From Thermodesulfovibrionales bacterium (GTDB lineage: Bacteria; Nitrospirota; Thermodesulfovibrionia; Thermodesulfovibrionales; Dissulfurispiraceae): a DNA stretch of 14,496 bases. The stretch is taken from NCBI GenBank assembly GCA_021129835.1, contig JAJOKM010000138.1, forward strand, positions 1-14,496, written 5' to 3'. A program made the position numbers and the translations under genes. This document shows positions 6,453 to 13,787 of this stretch, one piece after another. Under the pieces are notes generated by a model. It saw only the letters and a list, made by a program, of their open reading frames with translations, ran no database searches and was not told the origin of the DNA. The first letter of the stretch is position 1, and each line of letters begins with the position of its first letter.

Positions 6453-8693
6453 TTCTAGCCTGCTTCGGTCTTCGCCTGGCTTAGGGGATATATTATACCC
6501 CCATTCAATCCTTATAGGTCCTATAGGTGATATCCATCTCACACCGACACCTGTGGTATATCGTAGATCACTCCCAAAGGCCGGCCCTGAAGCATATGCC
6601 CTTCCAGCATCAAAAAAGGCAACCCCTTTCAAATTATGCTCGGCTAAGATAGGGAATATATACTCTGCATTAAATACAATTTTACTCTTTCCTCCCTCTG
6701 GTTCCCCGGTACCGGGGTCTATTGGCCCTGCCTCACCAAATCCGAGACCGCGAACCGTATGAATCCCTCCAACATAAAACCTCTCATAAAGTGGGAGTTC
6801 TTTATCAAATAGTCCGGTTGCATACCCTATCCGTCCGCGCAAATGGATAGTGGCATCTCCAAAGACGGGGAAAAACCAGCCTGAATCAAAGACCCCTCTA
6901 AAGAAACCGGTGTCCCCACCAAGACCTGCAATCGTCGTGGTTACCATATTTCTAGATCCCTCTCTGGGGGCAATAATGCTATCCCTGGTATCCCTTCCCC
7001 CTGACATGGTTATACTGCTTGTGACCCTTGTGCCTTCCTGTTCCCTTATATCCCGGCCGGCACGGGGGTCTACATTAAATATTACTACATTTTCATACCT
7101 GTATGCTATGGATGCACCCCAGTATTCCCAGAATCCCTTCCCAAACGACATCCTTGCCCCGGTTGCCCTCCTGTCAAAGAGGGCAAACTCCCTTTCTGTT
7201 CTGTGGATATCCACACCAAAAGATATCGGCCTCTCCATAAACCATGGTTCCTTGAAGGACAACTCATAGAGGACTCTCCTCTCGCCAAGTTCGGCTCGCA
7301 ATCTTATTTGATGTCCTCGGCCGAATAAATTCCTCTCCGCTACATCTGCCATTGCGATAAAACCATCTATATTGCTATAGCCGCCACCAATACTAAAAAA
7401 TCCTGTTGGCATCTCTTCTACTTCTATATGAATGTCAATTAAGTCCTCTGGTACTGGAACTGTTGAAACATCTATTGTCTCGAAAAACCGGAGATCAAGC
7501 AAGCTCCTATGACTTTCTCTTAATTTAGCGGCACTGAAGACATCTGCTTCATCAAGCAGCAGCTCCCTTCTTATAACATGGTCTCTTGTCGTTACATTCC
7601 CAGATATTGTTATTCTTCCGACTCTGTGCACACCTCCTTCGCTCACCCTGTAAATAATCTTTATTTCCTTTTTCTCTTCATCAATCGTGATATCTGGAAA
7701 AACAGAGGCAAAGGGGAATCCATTATTAGCATAATGACTTATGACGGCGCTGATATCTTCTCGTAATATCTCTTTACTGAAGACCATCTGCGGAGAGAGT
7801 CTTATAAGCCCTTGGAGTTCTTCGGTCGAAAATGCCTCATTGCCAGAAATCTCGACAGAGGAGACCCTGAACTGCTCGCCTTCGACAATCTGGATACTAA
7901 TCATCAGGCCTTTTCTGTCTTCGGTCAGCTCGATCTCCGGTTCTTTAACAATGACTTGTATATACCCGTGATTATGGTAAAGGGCCTTTATCCTCTCTAT
8001 GTCGGCCCTCATTATGTCTCTGCTGAAATGCCCCCCACCAAGAATAAATGAGAGTATACCATGTTCAGTCGTCTCCATCACGCCCCGAATCTTCCTCATA
8101 GATAAGGCTTTATTGCCTCTTATCTCTATATCTTTTATCCTCACCCTCTGCCCTTCGTCTATCTGGAATGTCACCGAAACTTCGCCTTCTCTTATCGTCT
8201 TTGTAACAGGCACTACCCTGGCAAGGTAGTAACCTTTATATTCATAAAATGCCCTCAATCGTGCAGCATTATCCTTAATAAGGGTAATATCTGCTGTAGC
8301 GCCAGGAGCCAAGACTATTCTCTTTTTTAGTGCAGAATCGTCGAATCTATTGTTCCCCTGAAAATCAATCCATGCAATAACAGGGGTTTCTTTGACGACA
8401 TATATAACCCTTATTCCTCCCTCGAAGGGCTCCACCTCAACCCAGACATCATCAAAATGACCCAGTTTGTATATGGCCCTTATGTCATCCGATAGTTTTC
8501 TCTGGCAAAGGATTTCTCCGATCTCTTTGGATATCGTTTCTCTTACTGCCCTCTCCCCTATACGTGTTAGCCCATCTATCTCTATAGCCGTCACAATAGG
8601 GAGTTCTTCAGCATCGGATGTCTCGAGTGATACACCAATTAATAATGTGATTACTAAAAATACTACGACCACTCCCATTATCTTTTCCTGCAT
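6429..8693 (-). CDS. bamA: BamA, outer membrane protein assembly factor
   Basis: A 754-residue Omp85 protein that folds and inserts beta-barrel proteins into the outer membrane. A signal peptide covers about residues 1-28 (MQEKIMGVVVVFLVITLLIG). Five POTRA domains follow at about 33-102, 104-180, 183-273, 274-353 and 356-428, each with a recognisable beta-alpha-alpha-beta-beta pattern and the x-G-N turn (GNNRF, GNKAL, GNEAF, GNVTT). The barrel runs from about 430, with AERNLFGRGHQ (452-461), KEPWF, and the L6 loop VRGL (647-650), where VRGF or VRGY is the norm; it ends in Phe, as barrels recognised by Bam do. I start at ATG 8693; an in-frame ATG 30 codons upstream lacks a signal peptide. It heads the envelope operon with ompH 108 bases downstream. 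Confidence 0.96.
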   Translation of the reverse strand: MQEKIMGVVVVFLVITLLIGVSLETSDAEELPIVTAIEIDGLTRIGERAVRETISKEIGEILCQRKLSDDIRAIYKLGHFDDVWVEVEPFEGGIRVIYVVKETPVIAWIDFQGNNRFDDSALKKRIVLAPGATADITLIKDNAARLRAFYEYKGYYLARVVPVTKTIREGEVSVTFQIDEGQRVRIKDIEIRGNKALSMRKIRGVMETTEHGILSFILGGGHFSRDIMRADIERIKALYHNHGYIQVIVKEPEIELTEDRKGLMISIQIVEGEQFRVSSVEISGNEAFSTEELQGLIRLSPQMVFSKEILREDISAVISHYANNGFPFASVFPDITIDEEKKEIKIIYRVSEGGVHRVGRITISGNVTTRDHVIRRELLLDEADVFSAAKLRESHRSLLDLRFFETIDVSTVPVPEDLIDIHIEVEEMPTGFFSIGGGYSNIDGFIAMADVAERNLFGRGHQIRLRAELGERRVLYELSFKEPWFMERPISFGVDIHRTEREFALFDRRATGARMSFGKGFWEYWGASIAYRYENVVIFNVDPRAGRDIREQEGTRVTSSITMSGGRDTRDSIIAPREGSRNMVTTTIAGLGGDTGFFRGVFDSGWFFPVFGDATIHLRGRIGYATGLFDKELPLYERFYVGGIHTVRGLGFGEAGPIDPGTGEPEGGKSKIVFNAEYIFPILAEHNLKGVAFFDAGRAYASGPAFGSDLRYTTGVGVRWISPIGPIRIEWGYNISPKPGEDRSRLEFTIGAPF

Positions 8694-8910
8694 ATCTTGC
8701 CTACGTATAAATAAAAAATAGGACCCCTTCTGGCGCCCCTGTAAAATATACCTATCGGAAGCCTTCCTATAACACCAAACCACAAACTATCAATATAATA
8801 ACACAATAATAACACACTTTATATGCTATCCGTAAAAACCAATAACTACTCAGGTATTCAGAATTCAGAATAGAATTTCAGGTTCTTCTCCAAAAATTGT
8901 AGTTATCCAC

Positions 8911-8937
8911 AAGGTAGTGTAGCCCTTTATGGGCGTA
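8911..8937 (+). repeat. Hairpin repeat copy 1
   Basis: AGGTAGTGTA, then stem GCCC, loop TTTAT, stem GGGC, then GTA. It forms part of the left end of the MITE-like element. Confidence 0.6.
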
Positions 8938-8958
8938 GACGATTTTAGGCGTAAACAA

Positions 8959-8982
8959 CGGGGACAAGCCCCTATACTACCT
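8959..8982 (-). repeat. Hairpin repeat copy 2 (diverged, inverted)
   Basis: Read on the minus strand: AGGTAGTATA, then stem GGGG, loop CTTGT, stem CCCC. Same flank as the other copies with one change, and a different but fully paired stem. Confidence 0.5.
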
Positions 8983-8994
8983 ACTAAATTCATC

Positions 8995-9021
8995 AAGGTA
9001 GTGTAGCCCTTTATGGGCGTA
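8995..9021 (+). repeat. Hairpin repeat copy 3
   Basis: Identical to copy 1 over its whole length, with the same stem GCCC/GGGC and loop TTTAT, 84 bases downstream. Confidence 0.6.
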
Positions 9022-9190
9022 ATTAGATATCAAATTCATTTTCAAGTTTCAGGCATTCTATGAAAGGTAGTATTCAATATTCAATATTCAGAGTTCTGAT
9101 GTCCTCTGACCATTGAATAAATCCGTTGTGGGTTAAAGTACAAAGCTCGCTCAAGACGAATTTTCTACAGATTTCGGGGATTCGTATTTT

Positions 9191-9216
9191 TACGGGCATA
9201 AAGCCCTACACTACCT
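9191..9216 (-). repeat. Hairpin repeat copy 4 (inverted)
   Basis: Read on the minus strand: AGGTAGTGTA, then stem GGGC, loop TTTAT, stem GCCC, then GTA. The flanks and loop equal copies 1 and 3, while the two inner stem pairs are swapped. Confidence 0.6.
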
Positions 9217-9281
9217 AATCTCTACTAAATTTGGAGAAGAACCGAATTTCGATATGCTTCAAAAAGCTTGCTAACTTCTGA

Positions 9282-9386
9282 TGTAACTACTCAGGTAGTC
9301 AGAACTCAGGATTCAATAATATAGAGAACTTCCTTAGCCGCATTCTGAATACTGAATACTATATTCTGACTACCTGAGTAGTTACA
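9282..9386. repeat. Long inverted repeat with 23-base arms
   Basis: Arms 9282-9304 and 9364-9386 are perfect reverse complements (left arm begins TGTAACTACTCAGGTAG). The 59-base interior holds imperfect CAGGATTCAA / GAATACTGAATAC repeats that extend the pairing. The first 14 bases after TG recur in direct orientation at 8843-8856, so this is a repeat family, not only a terminator. Whether it acts as a transcript end for neither or both strands is unclear; no flanking target duplication was found. Confidence 0.6.
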
Positions 9387-9478
9387 AAAAAGTGGAATGG
9401 ATTTTATGCCTATTATGCCTATATTGTAACGCAGGCACTGAATTTAAGCAAAGAAGTAGACCGTAAACCATGAGATTC

Positions 9479-9487
9479 TGTTATAAT
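9479..9487 (+). promoter_or_regulatory. Extended -10 promoter of the ROK kinase gene
   Basis: TGTTATAAT matches the extended -10 consensus (TGnTATAAT) perfectly; no good -35 box precedes it. The ATG at 9494 falls seven bases after the box, where transcription should begin, so the mRNA may be leaderless. Confidence 0.5.
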
Positions 9488-9493
9488 ATAAAT

Positions 9494-10432
9494 ATGACAA
9501 ATGAGTACGCAATTGGTGTAGACATTGGTGGCACCAATATAAGGGCAGCCTTAATCAATATTAAAGGAGAGGTTAGATCAAAAATCAAAGAGCTTACAGG
9601 CAACAATCCTTTTGCAGTACTCCATAAAGTAACAGATCCTCTGTATGGTCAATATTCAGAAAAGATTTGTGGCATAGGGATTGCTGTAGCAGGAGTTATT
9701 GACCAAGATGCCGGTGTAGTCTTAAATTCGCCCAATATTTCCACCCTTACAGGAGTAAATTTGAAATCTGTTATCCGAGATAGATATAATGCCCCTGTTA
9801 TTGTAGAAAACGATGCCAATACTGCAGCCTATGGAGAAAAGTTTATCGGAGCAGGGAGGAATTTTAAGAATTTTGTTGTTCTCACGCTGGGCACCGGTAT
9901 CGGTGGAGGGATAATAATTAACAATAGATTATTGCCAGTAGCTGCCGAAGTGGGGCATATGAGTATAAATACTAATGGGCGATCATGCGCCTGCGGAAAT
10001 AAGGGGTGTCTTGAATCATACGCATCAGCAACTGCTATTACAGGAAATGCAATCTCTATGATAGAGAAAGGCAGCTGTAGCATATTGAAAAATCTCTATG
10101 GTGGTAATTTTTACAGAATTAACACAGAGGACATTTATAGGGTTGCCCTCGAAGGTGATCCCCTGTCAAAAACTGTTCTTAAGTCAGGCGGCAAAAGTCT
10201 CGGTATAGGCATTGCCAACCTCATAAACACTTTGAGTCCTGACGCAATTATTCTTACAGGTGGGCTTTTAGGTTCCTGGAATATTTATATTGATTCCGCA
10301 ATACAAGAGGCATCAAAAAGGGCATTCAAAGAGCTTTACCAAAGAGTAAGTATTGTCCCCTCCTCATTAGGGGATGACGCTGGAATTGTGGGTGCTGCGA
10401 TGCTGGTATTTGAGAAATGCCAAAAAATATAA
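9494..10432 (+). CDS. ROK-family sugar kinase, probable glucokinase
   Basis: A 312-residue ROK-family kinase that phosphorylates a hexose with ATP; glucose is the commonest substrate, but N-acetyl sugars are possible. Seen are the phosphate loop IGVDIGGTNIRAAL (residues 7-20), the catalytic Asp107 in ENDANTAAYGE, LTLGTGIGGGI (130-140), the sugar-contacting EVGH (152-155), and the zinc site CACGNKGCLE with Cys165, Cys167 and Cys172 plus His155. TGGLLG near residue 260 belongs to the C-terminal ATP site. I choose ATG 9494, which gives the standard short lead-in; an ATG at 9470 lies upstream of the -10 box. No ribosome-binding site is visible for either. The 3' end overlaps lepA by 16 bases, suggesting co-transcription with it. 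Confidence 0.88.
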   Translation: MTNEYAIGVDIGGTNIRAALINIKGEVRSKIKELTGNNPFAVLHKVTDPLYGQYSEKICGIGIAVAGVIDQDAGVVLNSPNISTLTGVNLKSVIRDRYNAPVIVENDANTAAYGEKFIGAGRNFKNFVVLTLGTGIGGGIIINNRLLPVAAEVGHMSINTNGRSCACGNKGCLESYASATAITGNAISMIEKGSCSILKNLYGGNFYRINTEDIYRVALEGDPLSKTVLKSGGKSLGIGIANLINTLSPDAIILTGGLLGSWNIYIDSAIQEASKRAFKELYQRVSIVPSSLGDDAGIVGAAMLVFEKCQKI

Positions 10433-12207
10433 GAAACTTTTCGATAATAGCCCATATAGACCACGGAAAATCTACCCTTGCAGATAGATTATTGGAGGTT
10501 ACAGGGGCGTTGAGCTCAAGGGAGATGATGGAGCAAGTTCTCGATTCTATGGATCTGGAAAGGGAAAAAGGTATTACTATAAAAGCACGTGCGGTAAGGC
10601 TGAAATACACTGCTGATGATGGAAGCGACTACATACTTAATCTGATTGATACCCCTGGTCATGTGGACTTTTCCTATGAGGTGTCAAGAAGCCTTGCCTC
10701 GTGTGAGGGAAGTCTTTTAGTAGTTGATGCCATGCAGGGAGTAGAGGCACAGACTCTTGCTAACGCATATCTTGCAGTTGAGAATCATCACGAAATAATA
10801 CCAGTCATTAACAAGGTAGATTTGCCAGGTGTAGAAACAGATAGGATTAAAGAACAGATAGAAGATGCCATTGGCATAAGCTGCTCCGAGACCATTTTAG
10901 CGAGCGCAAAAGAGGGCATAGGTATAAAAGAGATACTGGAGGCAATTGTTAAGAAAATACCTCCTCCAGGAGACACTGACGAGAAACCATTGAAGGCATT
11001 AATCTTTGATTCATGGTTTGACCCTTATCAAGGCGTTGTAATCCTTGTCAGGGTCTTTGAAGGGATAATAAGGCCGGGCATAAAGATAAAGCTGATGGCC
11101 ACAGGCAGATTATATGAGGTTTTAAAAAATGGTGTCTTTACGCCTAAAATGGAGGACGTGCCACAGCTATCTGCTGGCGAGATTGGATATGTAATTGCTG
11201 GAATAAAGAATGTTGACGACACAAAGATAGGCGATACCATCACAAATGCAAATGCTCCTGCAGATAAACCCCTTGCTGGATACAAAGAAGTAAAGCCGAT
11301 GGTCTTTTGCGGTCTCTATCCAGTCGAAACTCATCAGCATGAGGTACTGAAAGTAGCCCTCGAAAAACTGAGATTAAACGATTCCTCTTTCGGTTTCGAG
11401 CCCGAGACATCCTCAGCCCTCGGTTTTGGCTTTAGATGCGGATTCCTTGGGGCTCTTCACATGATGATAATAAAAGAGAGGCTCGAAAGGGAATTCGACC
11501 TTTCCCTTATAAGTACAGCGCCAACAGTAGTATATAGAGTAACAGATACGCGAGGCAACGAAATATATATAGACAACCCGAGCAGTCTTCCGGAAAGATT
11601 TACAAGGATAAAAGAACCGTATGTTAAAGTGGCCATCTTTACTCCGCAAGCATACATCGGGCAGATATTGGAGCTCTGTCAGGAAAAACGTGGTATCCAA
11701 AAAGAGTTCACATATATAAGTAAAGACAGGATAGTGGTTGTATACGAGATGCCCCTGAATGAAATAGTATGGGATTTTTACGACAGGCTTAAATCTGCTT
11801 CAAAGGGATATGCATCAATGGATTATGAGTTTATAGGATACATAGAATCGAAGCTCACTAGAATGGATATATTACTAAATGGCGAATCAGTAGATGCCCT
11901 CTCTTTGATTGTTCATAAAGACAAGGCATATCATAAAGGCAGACAGCTTGTGGAAAAACTCAGAGAAGTTATACCAAGACAGTTGTTCGAAGTCGTCCTG
12001 CAGGTTACCATAGGTGGAAAGGTAATAGTGAGGGAAAGCATTAGGGCATTAAGGAAAAATGTCATCGCAAAATGCTACGGAGGGGATGTAACCAGAAAGA
12101 GAAAGCTCCTCGAAAAACAGAAAGAAGGCAAAAAAAAGATGAAACAGATTGGCAAGATAGAAATTCCTCAAGAGGCATTTCTATCTATCTTGAAAATTAA
12201 GGAATAG
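10417..12207 (+). CDS. lepA: LepA, elongation factor 4
   Basis: A 596-residue ribosome-bound GTPase (EF4) that acts on the translating ribosome, described as back-translocating or assisting initiation and assembly. GTPase motifs are clear: AHIDHGKST (residues 12-20), EREKGITIKA (48-57), DTPGHVDF (78-85), NKVD (132-135) and SAK in LASAKEG. Domains II and III follow (GLYPVE, then RCGFLGALHM), and the LepA-specific C-terminal domain ends GGDVTRKRKLLEKQKEGKKKMKQIG. Length is typical. It begins 16 bases inside the ROK kinase gene with only a weak purine stretch (GAGAA) before the ATG, so coupling with the upstream gene is likely. lepB follows after 153 bases, the common lepA-lepB association. Confidence 0.98.
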   Translation: MPKNIRNFSIIAHIDHGKSTLADRLLEVTGALSSREMMEQVLDSMDLEREKGITIKARAVRLKYTADDGSDYILNLIDTPGHVDFSYEVSRSLASCEGSLLVVDAMQGVEAQTLANAYLAVENHHEIIPVINKVDLPGVETDRIKEQIEDAIGISCSETILASAKEGIGIKEILEAIVKKIPPPGDTDEKPLKALIFDSWFDPYQGVVILVRVFEGIIRPGIKIKLMATGRLYEVLKNGVFTPKMEDVPQLSAGEIGYVIAGIKNVDDTKIGDTITNANAPADKPLAGYKEVKPMVFCGLYPVETHQHEVLKVALEKLRLNDSSFGFEPETSSALGFGFRCGFLGALHMMIIKERLEREFDLSLISTAPTVVYRVTDTRGNEIYIDNPSSLPERFTRIKEPYVKVAIFTPQAYIGQILELCQEKRGIQKEFTYISKDRIVVVYEMPLNEIVWDFYDRLKSASKGYASMDYEFIGYIESKLTRMDILLNGESVDALSLIVHKDKAYHKGRQLVEKLREVIPRQLFEVVLQVTIGGKVIVRESIRALRKNVIAKCYGGDVTRKRKLLEKQKEGKKKMKQIGKIEIPQEAFLSILKIKE

Positions 12208-12240
12208 AAGAGATTATGGGTGCAATCAGGTATAACACTT

Positions 12241-12340
12241 AAATGTAAAAATCAAAGATTAAAAATCAAAATTACATATTAAACTACAAAATTATTTGCC
12301 TTAAAACATTTTGCATTTTAATACTTGATTTTTAAATTAT
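12241..12340. repeat. AT-rich repeat and weak hairpin between lepA and lepB
   Basis: AAAAATCAAA occurs twice (12247-12256 and 12261-12270), and TTAAAAATCAA (12259-12269) is the exact complement of TTGATTTTTAA (12325-12335). With the CATTTTGCATTTTAA run between, this looks like a low-complexity dispersed repeat. It stops just before the lepB ribosome-binding site. A terminator for lepA is possible but the stem is almost all A-T. Confidence 0.4.
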
Positions 12341-12360
12341 ATTAGGAGGTGCAGACCTTA

Positions 12361-12966
12361 GTGGCAGAGAAGAGTAAAATATGGGAACATGTAAAGACGA
12401 TTATCATTGTTCTGGTAATCGCCCTTTTCATCAGAGAATTTGTTGTGCAGGCATTTAAAATTCCTTCAGGCTCCATGATCCCCACGCTCTTAATAGGGGA
12501 TCACCTACTGGTGAATAAGTTTATATACGGGACAAAAATACCATTTACCGATAAAAGGATCCTTATTCTTAGAGAACCTGAAAGAGGTGATATTATTGTT
12601 TTTAGGCACCCTGAAAACACCGGCAGGAACTTCATAAAAAGGATTATTGCTGTTGGAGGCGATGTAATTGAGTCGAGGGAAGGAATAGTATTCATTAACG
12701 AAGAACCTACATATGAACCATTTGTGAATGGTATAAATAATCTTTCGCAAACAAGCACGAAGGCAACGGGCAATTTTGGTCCATACCTCATCCCAGAAGG
12801 GAAGTTTTTTGTCATGGGAGACAATAGAGGGCGGAGTTATGATAGCAGGCACTGGGGGTATGTGAGCAGAGACAACATAAAGGGAAAGGCCTTTATCATA
12901 TACTGGTCGTGGAATGATGTAGAAAATTCCTTGAGATTTGAAAGAATAGGGGATGCAATATACTAA
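12361..12966 (+). CDS. lepB: LepB, signal peptidase I
   Basis: A 201-residue membrane serine protease that removes signal peptides from exported proteins, including the BamA and OmpH precursors encoded here. One N-terminal membrane segment at about residues 13-32 (TIIIVLVIALFIREFVVQAF) anchors it. The catalytic Ser38 lies in PSGSMIPTL and the catalytic Lys93 in FIKRIIAVGGD; box E reads MGDNRGRSYDSRHWG, a small variation on the usual GDNRDNSxDSRxWG. I choose GTG 12361, giving AEKSKIWEHVKT typical of the family; AGGAGG lies 11 bases upstream. A GTG four codons earlier would overlap that ribosome-binding site. The single-membrane-segment, short form is that of most bacteria outside the gammaproteobacteria. 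Confidence 0.95.
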   Translation: MAEKSKIWEHVKTIIIVLVIALFIREFVVQAFKIPSGSMIPTLLIGDHLLVNKFIYGTKIPFTDKRILILREPERGDIIVFRHPENTGRNFIKRIIAVGGDVIESREGIVFINEEPTYEPFVNGINNLSQTSTKATGNFGPYLIPEGKFFVMGDNRGRSYDSRHWGYVSRDNIKGKAFIIYWSWNDVENSLRFERIGDAIY

Positions 12967-13033
12967 ACCCGTCTTTAACAACCGATGAAGTCGTAAAAAG
13001 TCGTCATTCTCGTTTGTCCTGTCATTCCGACTT

Positions 13034-13096
13034 GTTCGGAATCTGTCTTTTCGAACGACTCTGTCGAAATGACGAACCTAAAGACAGATTCCGAAC
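13034..13096. repeat. Palindromic repeat upstream of riboflavin synthase
   Basis: Perfect 17-base arms: GTTCGGAATCTGTCTTT (13034-13050) and its complement (13080-13096), 29 bases apart. A second, offset pair, GTCATTCCGAC (13021-13031) and GTCGAAATGAC (13063-13073), matches at 10 of 11 positions, so two alternative stems compete. The type resembles widespread GTCATTCCGAC palindromic dispersed repeats. It separates lepB from ribE and could work as a terminator or attenuator; no U-run follows. Confidence 0.55.
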
Positions 13097-13114
13097 GGGC
13101 TGGAAGGGGAGGGC

Positions 13115-13130
13115 TTTTTGGAGAAGAACC
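13115..13130 (-). repeat. Solo copy of the MITE terminal repeat
   Basis: The 16 bases TTTTTGGAGAAGAACC are the exact complement of the MITE end at 8881-8896. The GGAGAAG inside it is the only candidate ribosome-binding site of ribE, four bases before whose ATG the repeat ends. No partner end was found upstream. Confidence 0.55.
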
Positions 13131-13134
13131 TAAA

Positions 13135-13779
13135 ATGTTTACAGGACTAATAATAGAACTGGCAGAAGTGAAAGCCATAGAGAAAAGGACTGACAGTGCA
13201 AAACTGTCCATAAAAAGTAGTAATGCCGTAAACGACGCTGTTGTTGGTGATAGCATTGCTATAAACGGCGCATGTCTTACAGTGATAGGTATTGATAGAA
13301 ATATCCTCTCTTTTGATGTCTCGTATGAAACATTAAAAAGTACGAATTTAGGAGACCTTAAAAGGGGCGAAAAGGTAAACCTTGAACCATCTCTGAGGAT
13401 AGACTCTAAATTGGGTGGACACTTTGTTGCAGGTCATATCGAGAGAATAGGGAGGATAAAGACAAAAACACCTGTCAGTAATGCTATAAGGATTGAAATT
13501 GAAGCTCCATATGATGTATTAAAGTATCTCGTCGAAAAAGGGTCTGTGGCTGTAGATGGTGTAAGTCTTACAGTTGTGAGTGTCTCAAAAAATACCTTCA
13601 GTGTAGTAATTATCCCACATACCGCAAAAATAACAACCATTGGATCAAAAAACATTGGAGATACAGTGAATCTTGAACCTGATATCCTTGCAAAATATGT
13701 GGCGAAATTCCTACTTCTAAACAAAGATAATGACCTTCCCTTACTGTCAACCTTAAAGAAATCAGGCTTTGTCTCTTAA
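13135..13779 (+). CDS. ribE: Riboflavin synthase, alpha chain
   Basis: A 214-residue enzyme that dismutates two 6,7-dimethyl-8-ribityllumazine molecules into riboflavin and the pyrimidinedione, the last step of riboflavin synthesis. It has the expected internal repeat of two lumazine-binding barrels. The first starts MFTGLI and contains INGACLTV (43-50); the second contains GHFVAGHIERIG (94-105), VDGVSLTV (139-146) and IPHT. Members usually have GHVD or GHID, so the Glu at 102 is a conservative change. The start is fixed by the near-universal MFTGLI; a frame-open upstream ATG at 13069 lies in repeat DNA. There is no FMN riboswitch upstream and no other rib gene nearby. The symbol ribC is also in use. 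Confidence 0.95.
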   Translation: MFTGLIIELAEVKAIEKRTDSAKLSIKSSNAVNDAVVGDSIAINGACLTVIGIDRNILSFDVSYETLKSTNLGDLKRGEKVNLEPSLRIDSKLGGHFVAGHIERIGRIKTKTPVSNAIRIEIEAPYDVLKYLVEKGSVAVDGVSLTVVSVSKNTFSVVIIPHTAKITTIGSKNIGDTVNLEPDILAKYVAKFLLLNKDNDLPLLSTLKKSGFVS

Positions 13780-13787
13780 GAAGGCAC

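Larger units (their letters stand above)
8881..9243. mobile_element. 363-bp MITE-like element with inverted ends
   Basis: The ends are exact inverted copies of GGTTCTTCTCCAAA (8881-8894 and 9230-9243). Allowing gaps, inverted similarity extends about 55 bases inward and includes a hairpin repeat at each side. Directly outside lie GAATTTCA (8873-8880) and GAATTTCG (9244-9251), a direct repeat of seven of eight bases, as expected of a target-site duplication. An 8-base duplication and GG-starting ends fit ISL3-type transposition, so a non-autonomous ISL3-like element is the best reading. No transposase remains inside. Confidence 0.65.
8694..9493. other. Repeat-rich divergent intergenic region between bamA and the ROK kinase
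   Basis: About 800 bases with no supportable gene. The first 150 are AT-rich and must hold the bamA promoter (minus strand), though no clear pair of boxes stands out. A sequence TAACTACTCAGGTA at 8843-8856 recurs at 9284-9297. Then follow the MITE-like element (8873-9251), a long inverted repeat (9282-9386), many TATTCAGAATTCAG-like runs and, at the end, the ROK gene's extended -10 promoter. Each is listed separately. Confidence 0.7.

Noticed and set aside
8694..8783. Upstream ATG for bamA adding 30 residues
   Set aside because: It would bury the signal peptide behind a polar segment with no family match.
8911..9216. Repeated units that could suggest a CRISPR array
   Set aside because: Only four copies, in mixed orientation and with spacings from a few bases to about 170; no cas genes. 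They are hairpin repeats in a MITE-like element.
12967..13134. FMN riboswitch upstream of riboflavin synthase
   Set aside because: The conserved FMN riboswitch core segments are absent; the region is a palindromic repeat.
13069..13134. Upstream in-frame start for ribE (22 extra residues)
   Set aside because: The extra codons lie in repeat DNA, and family members begin MFTGLI at 13135.
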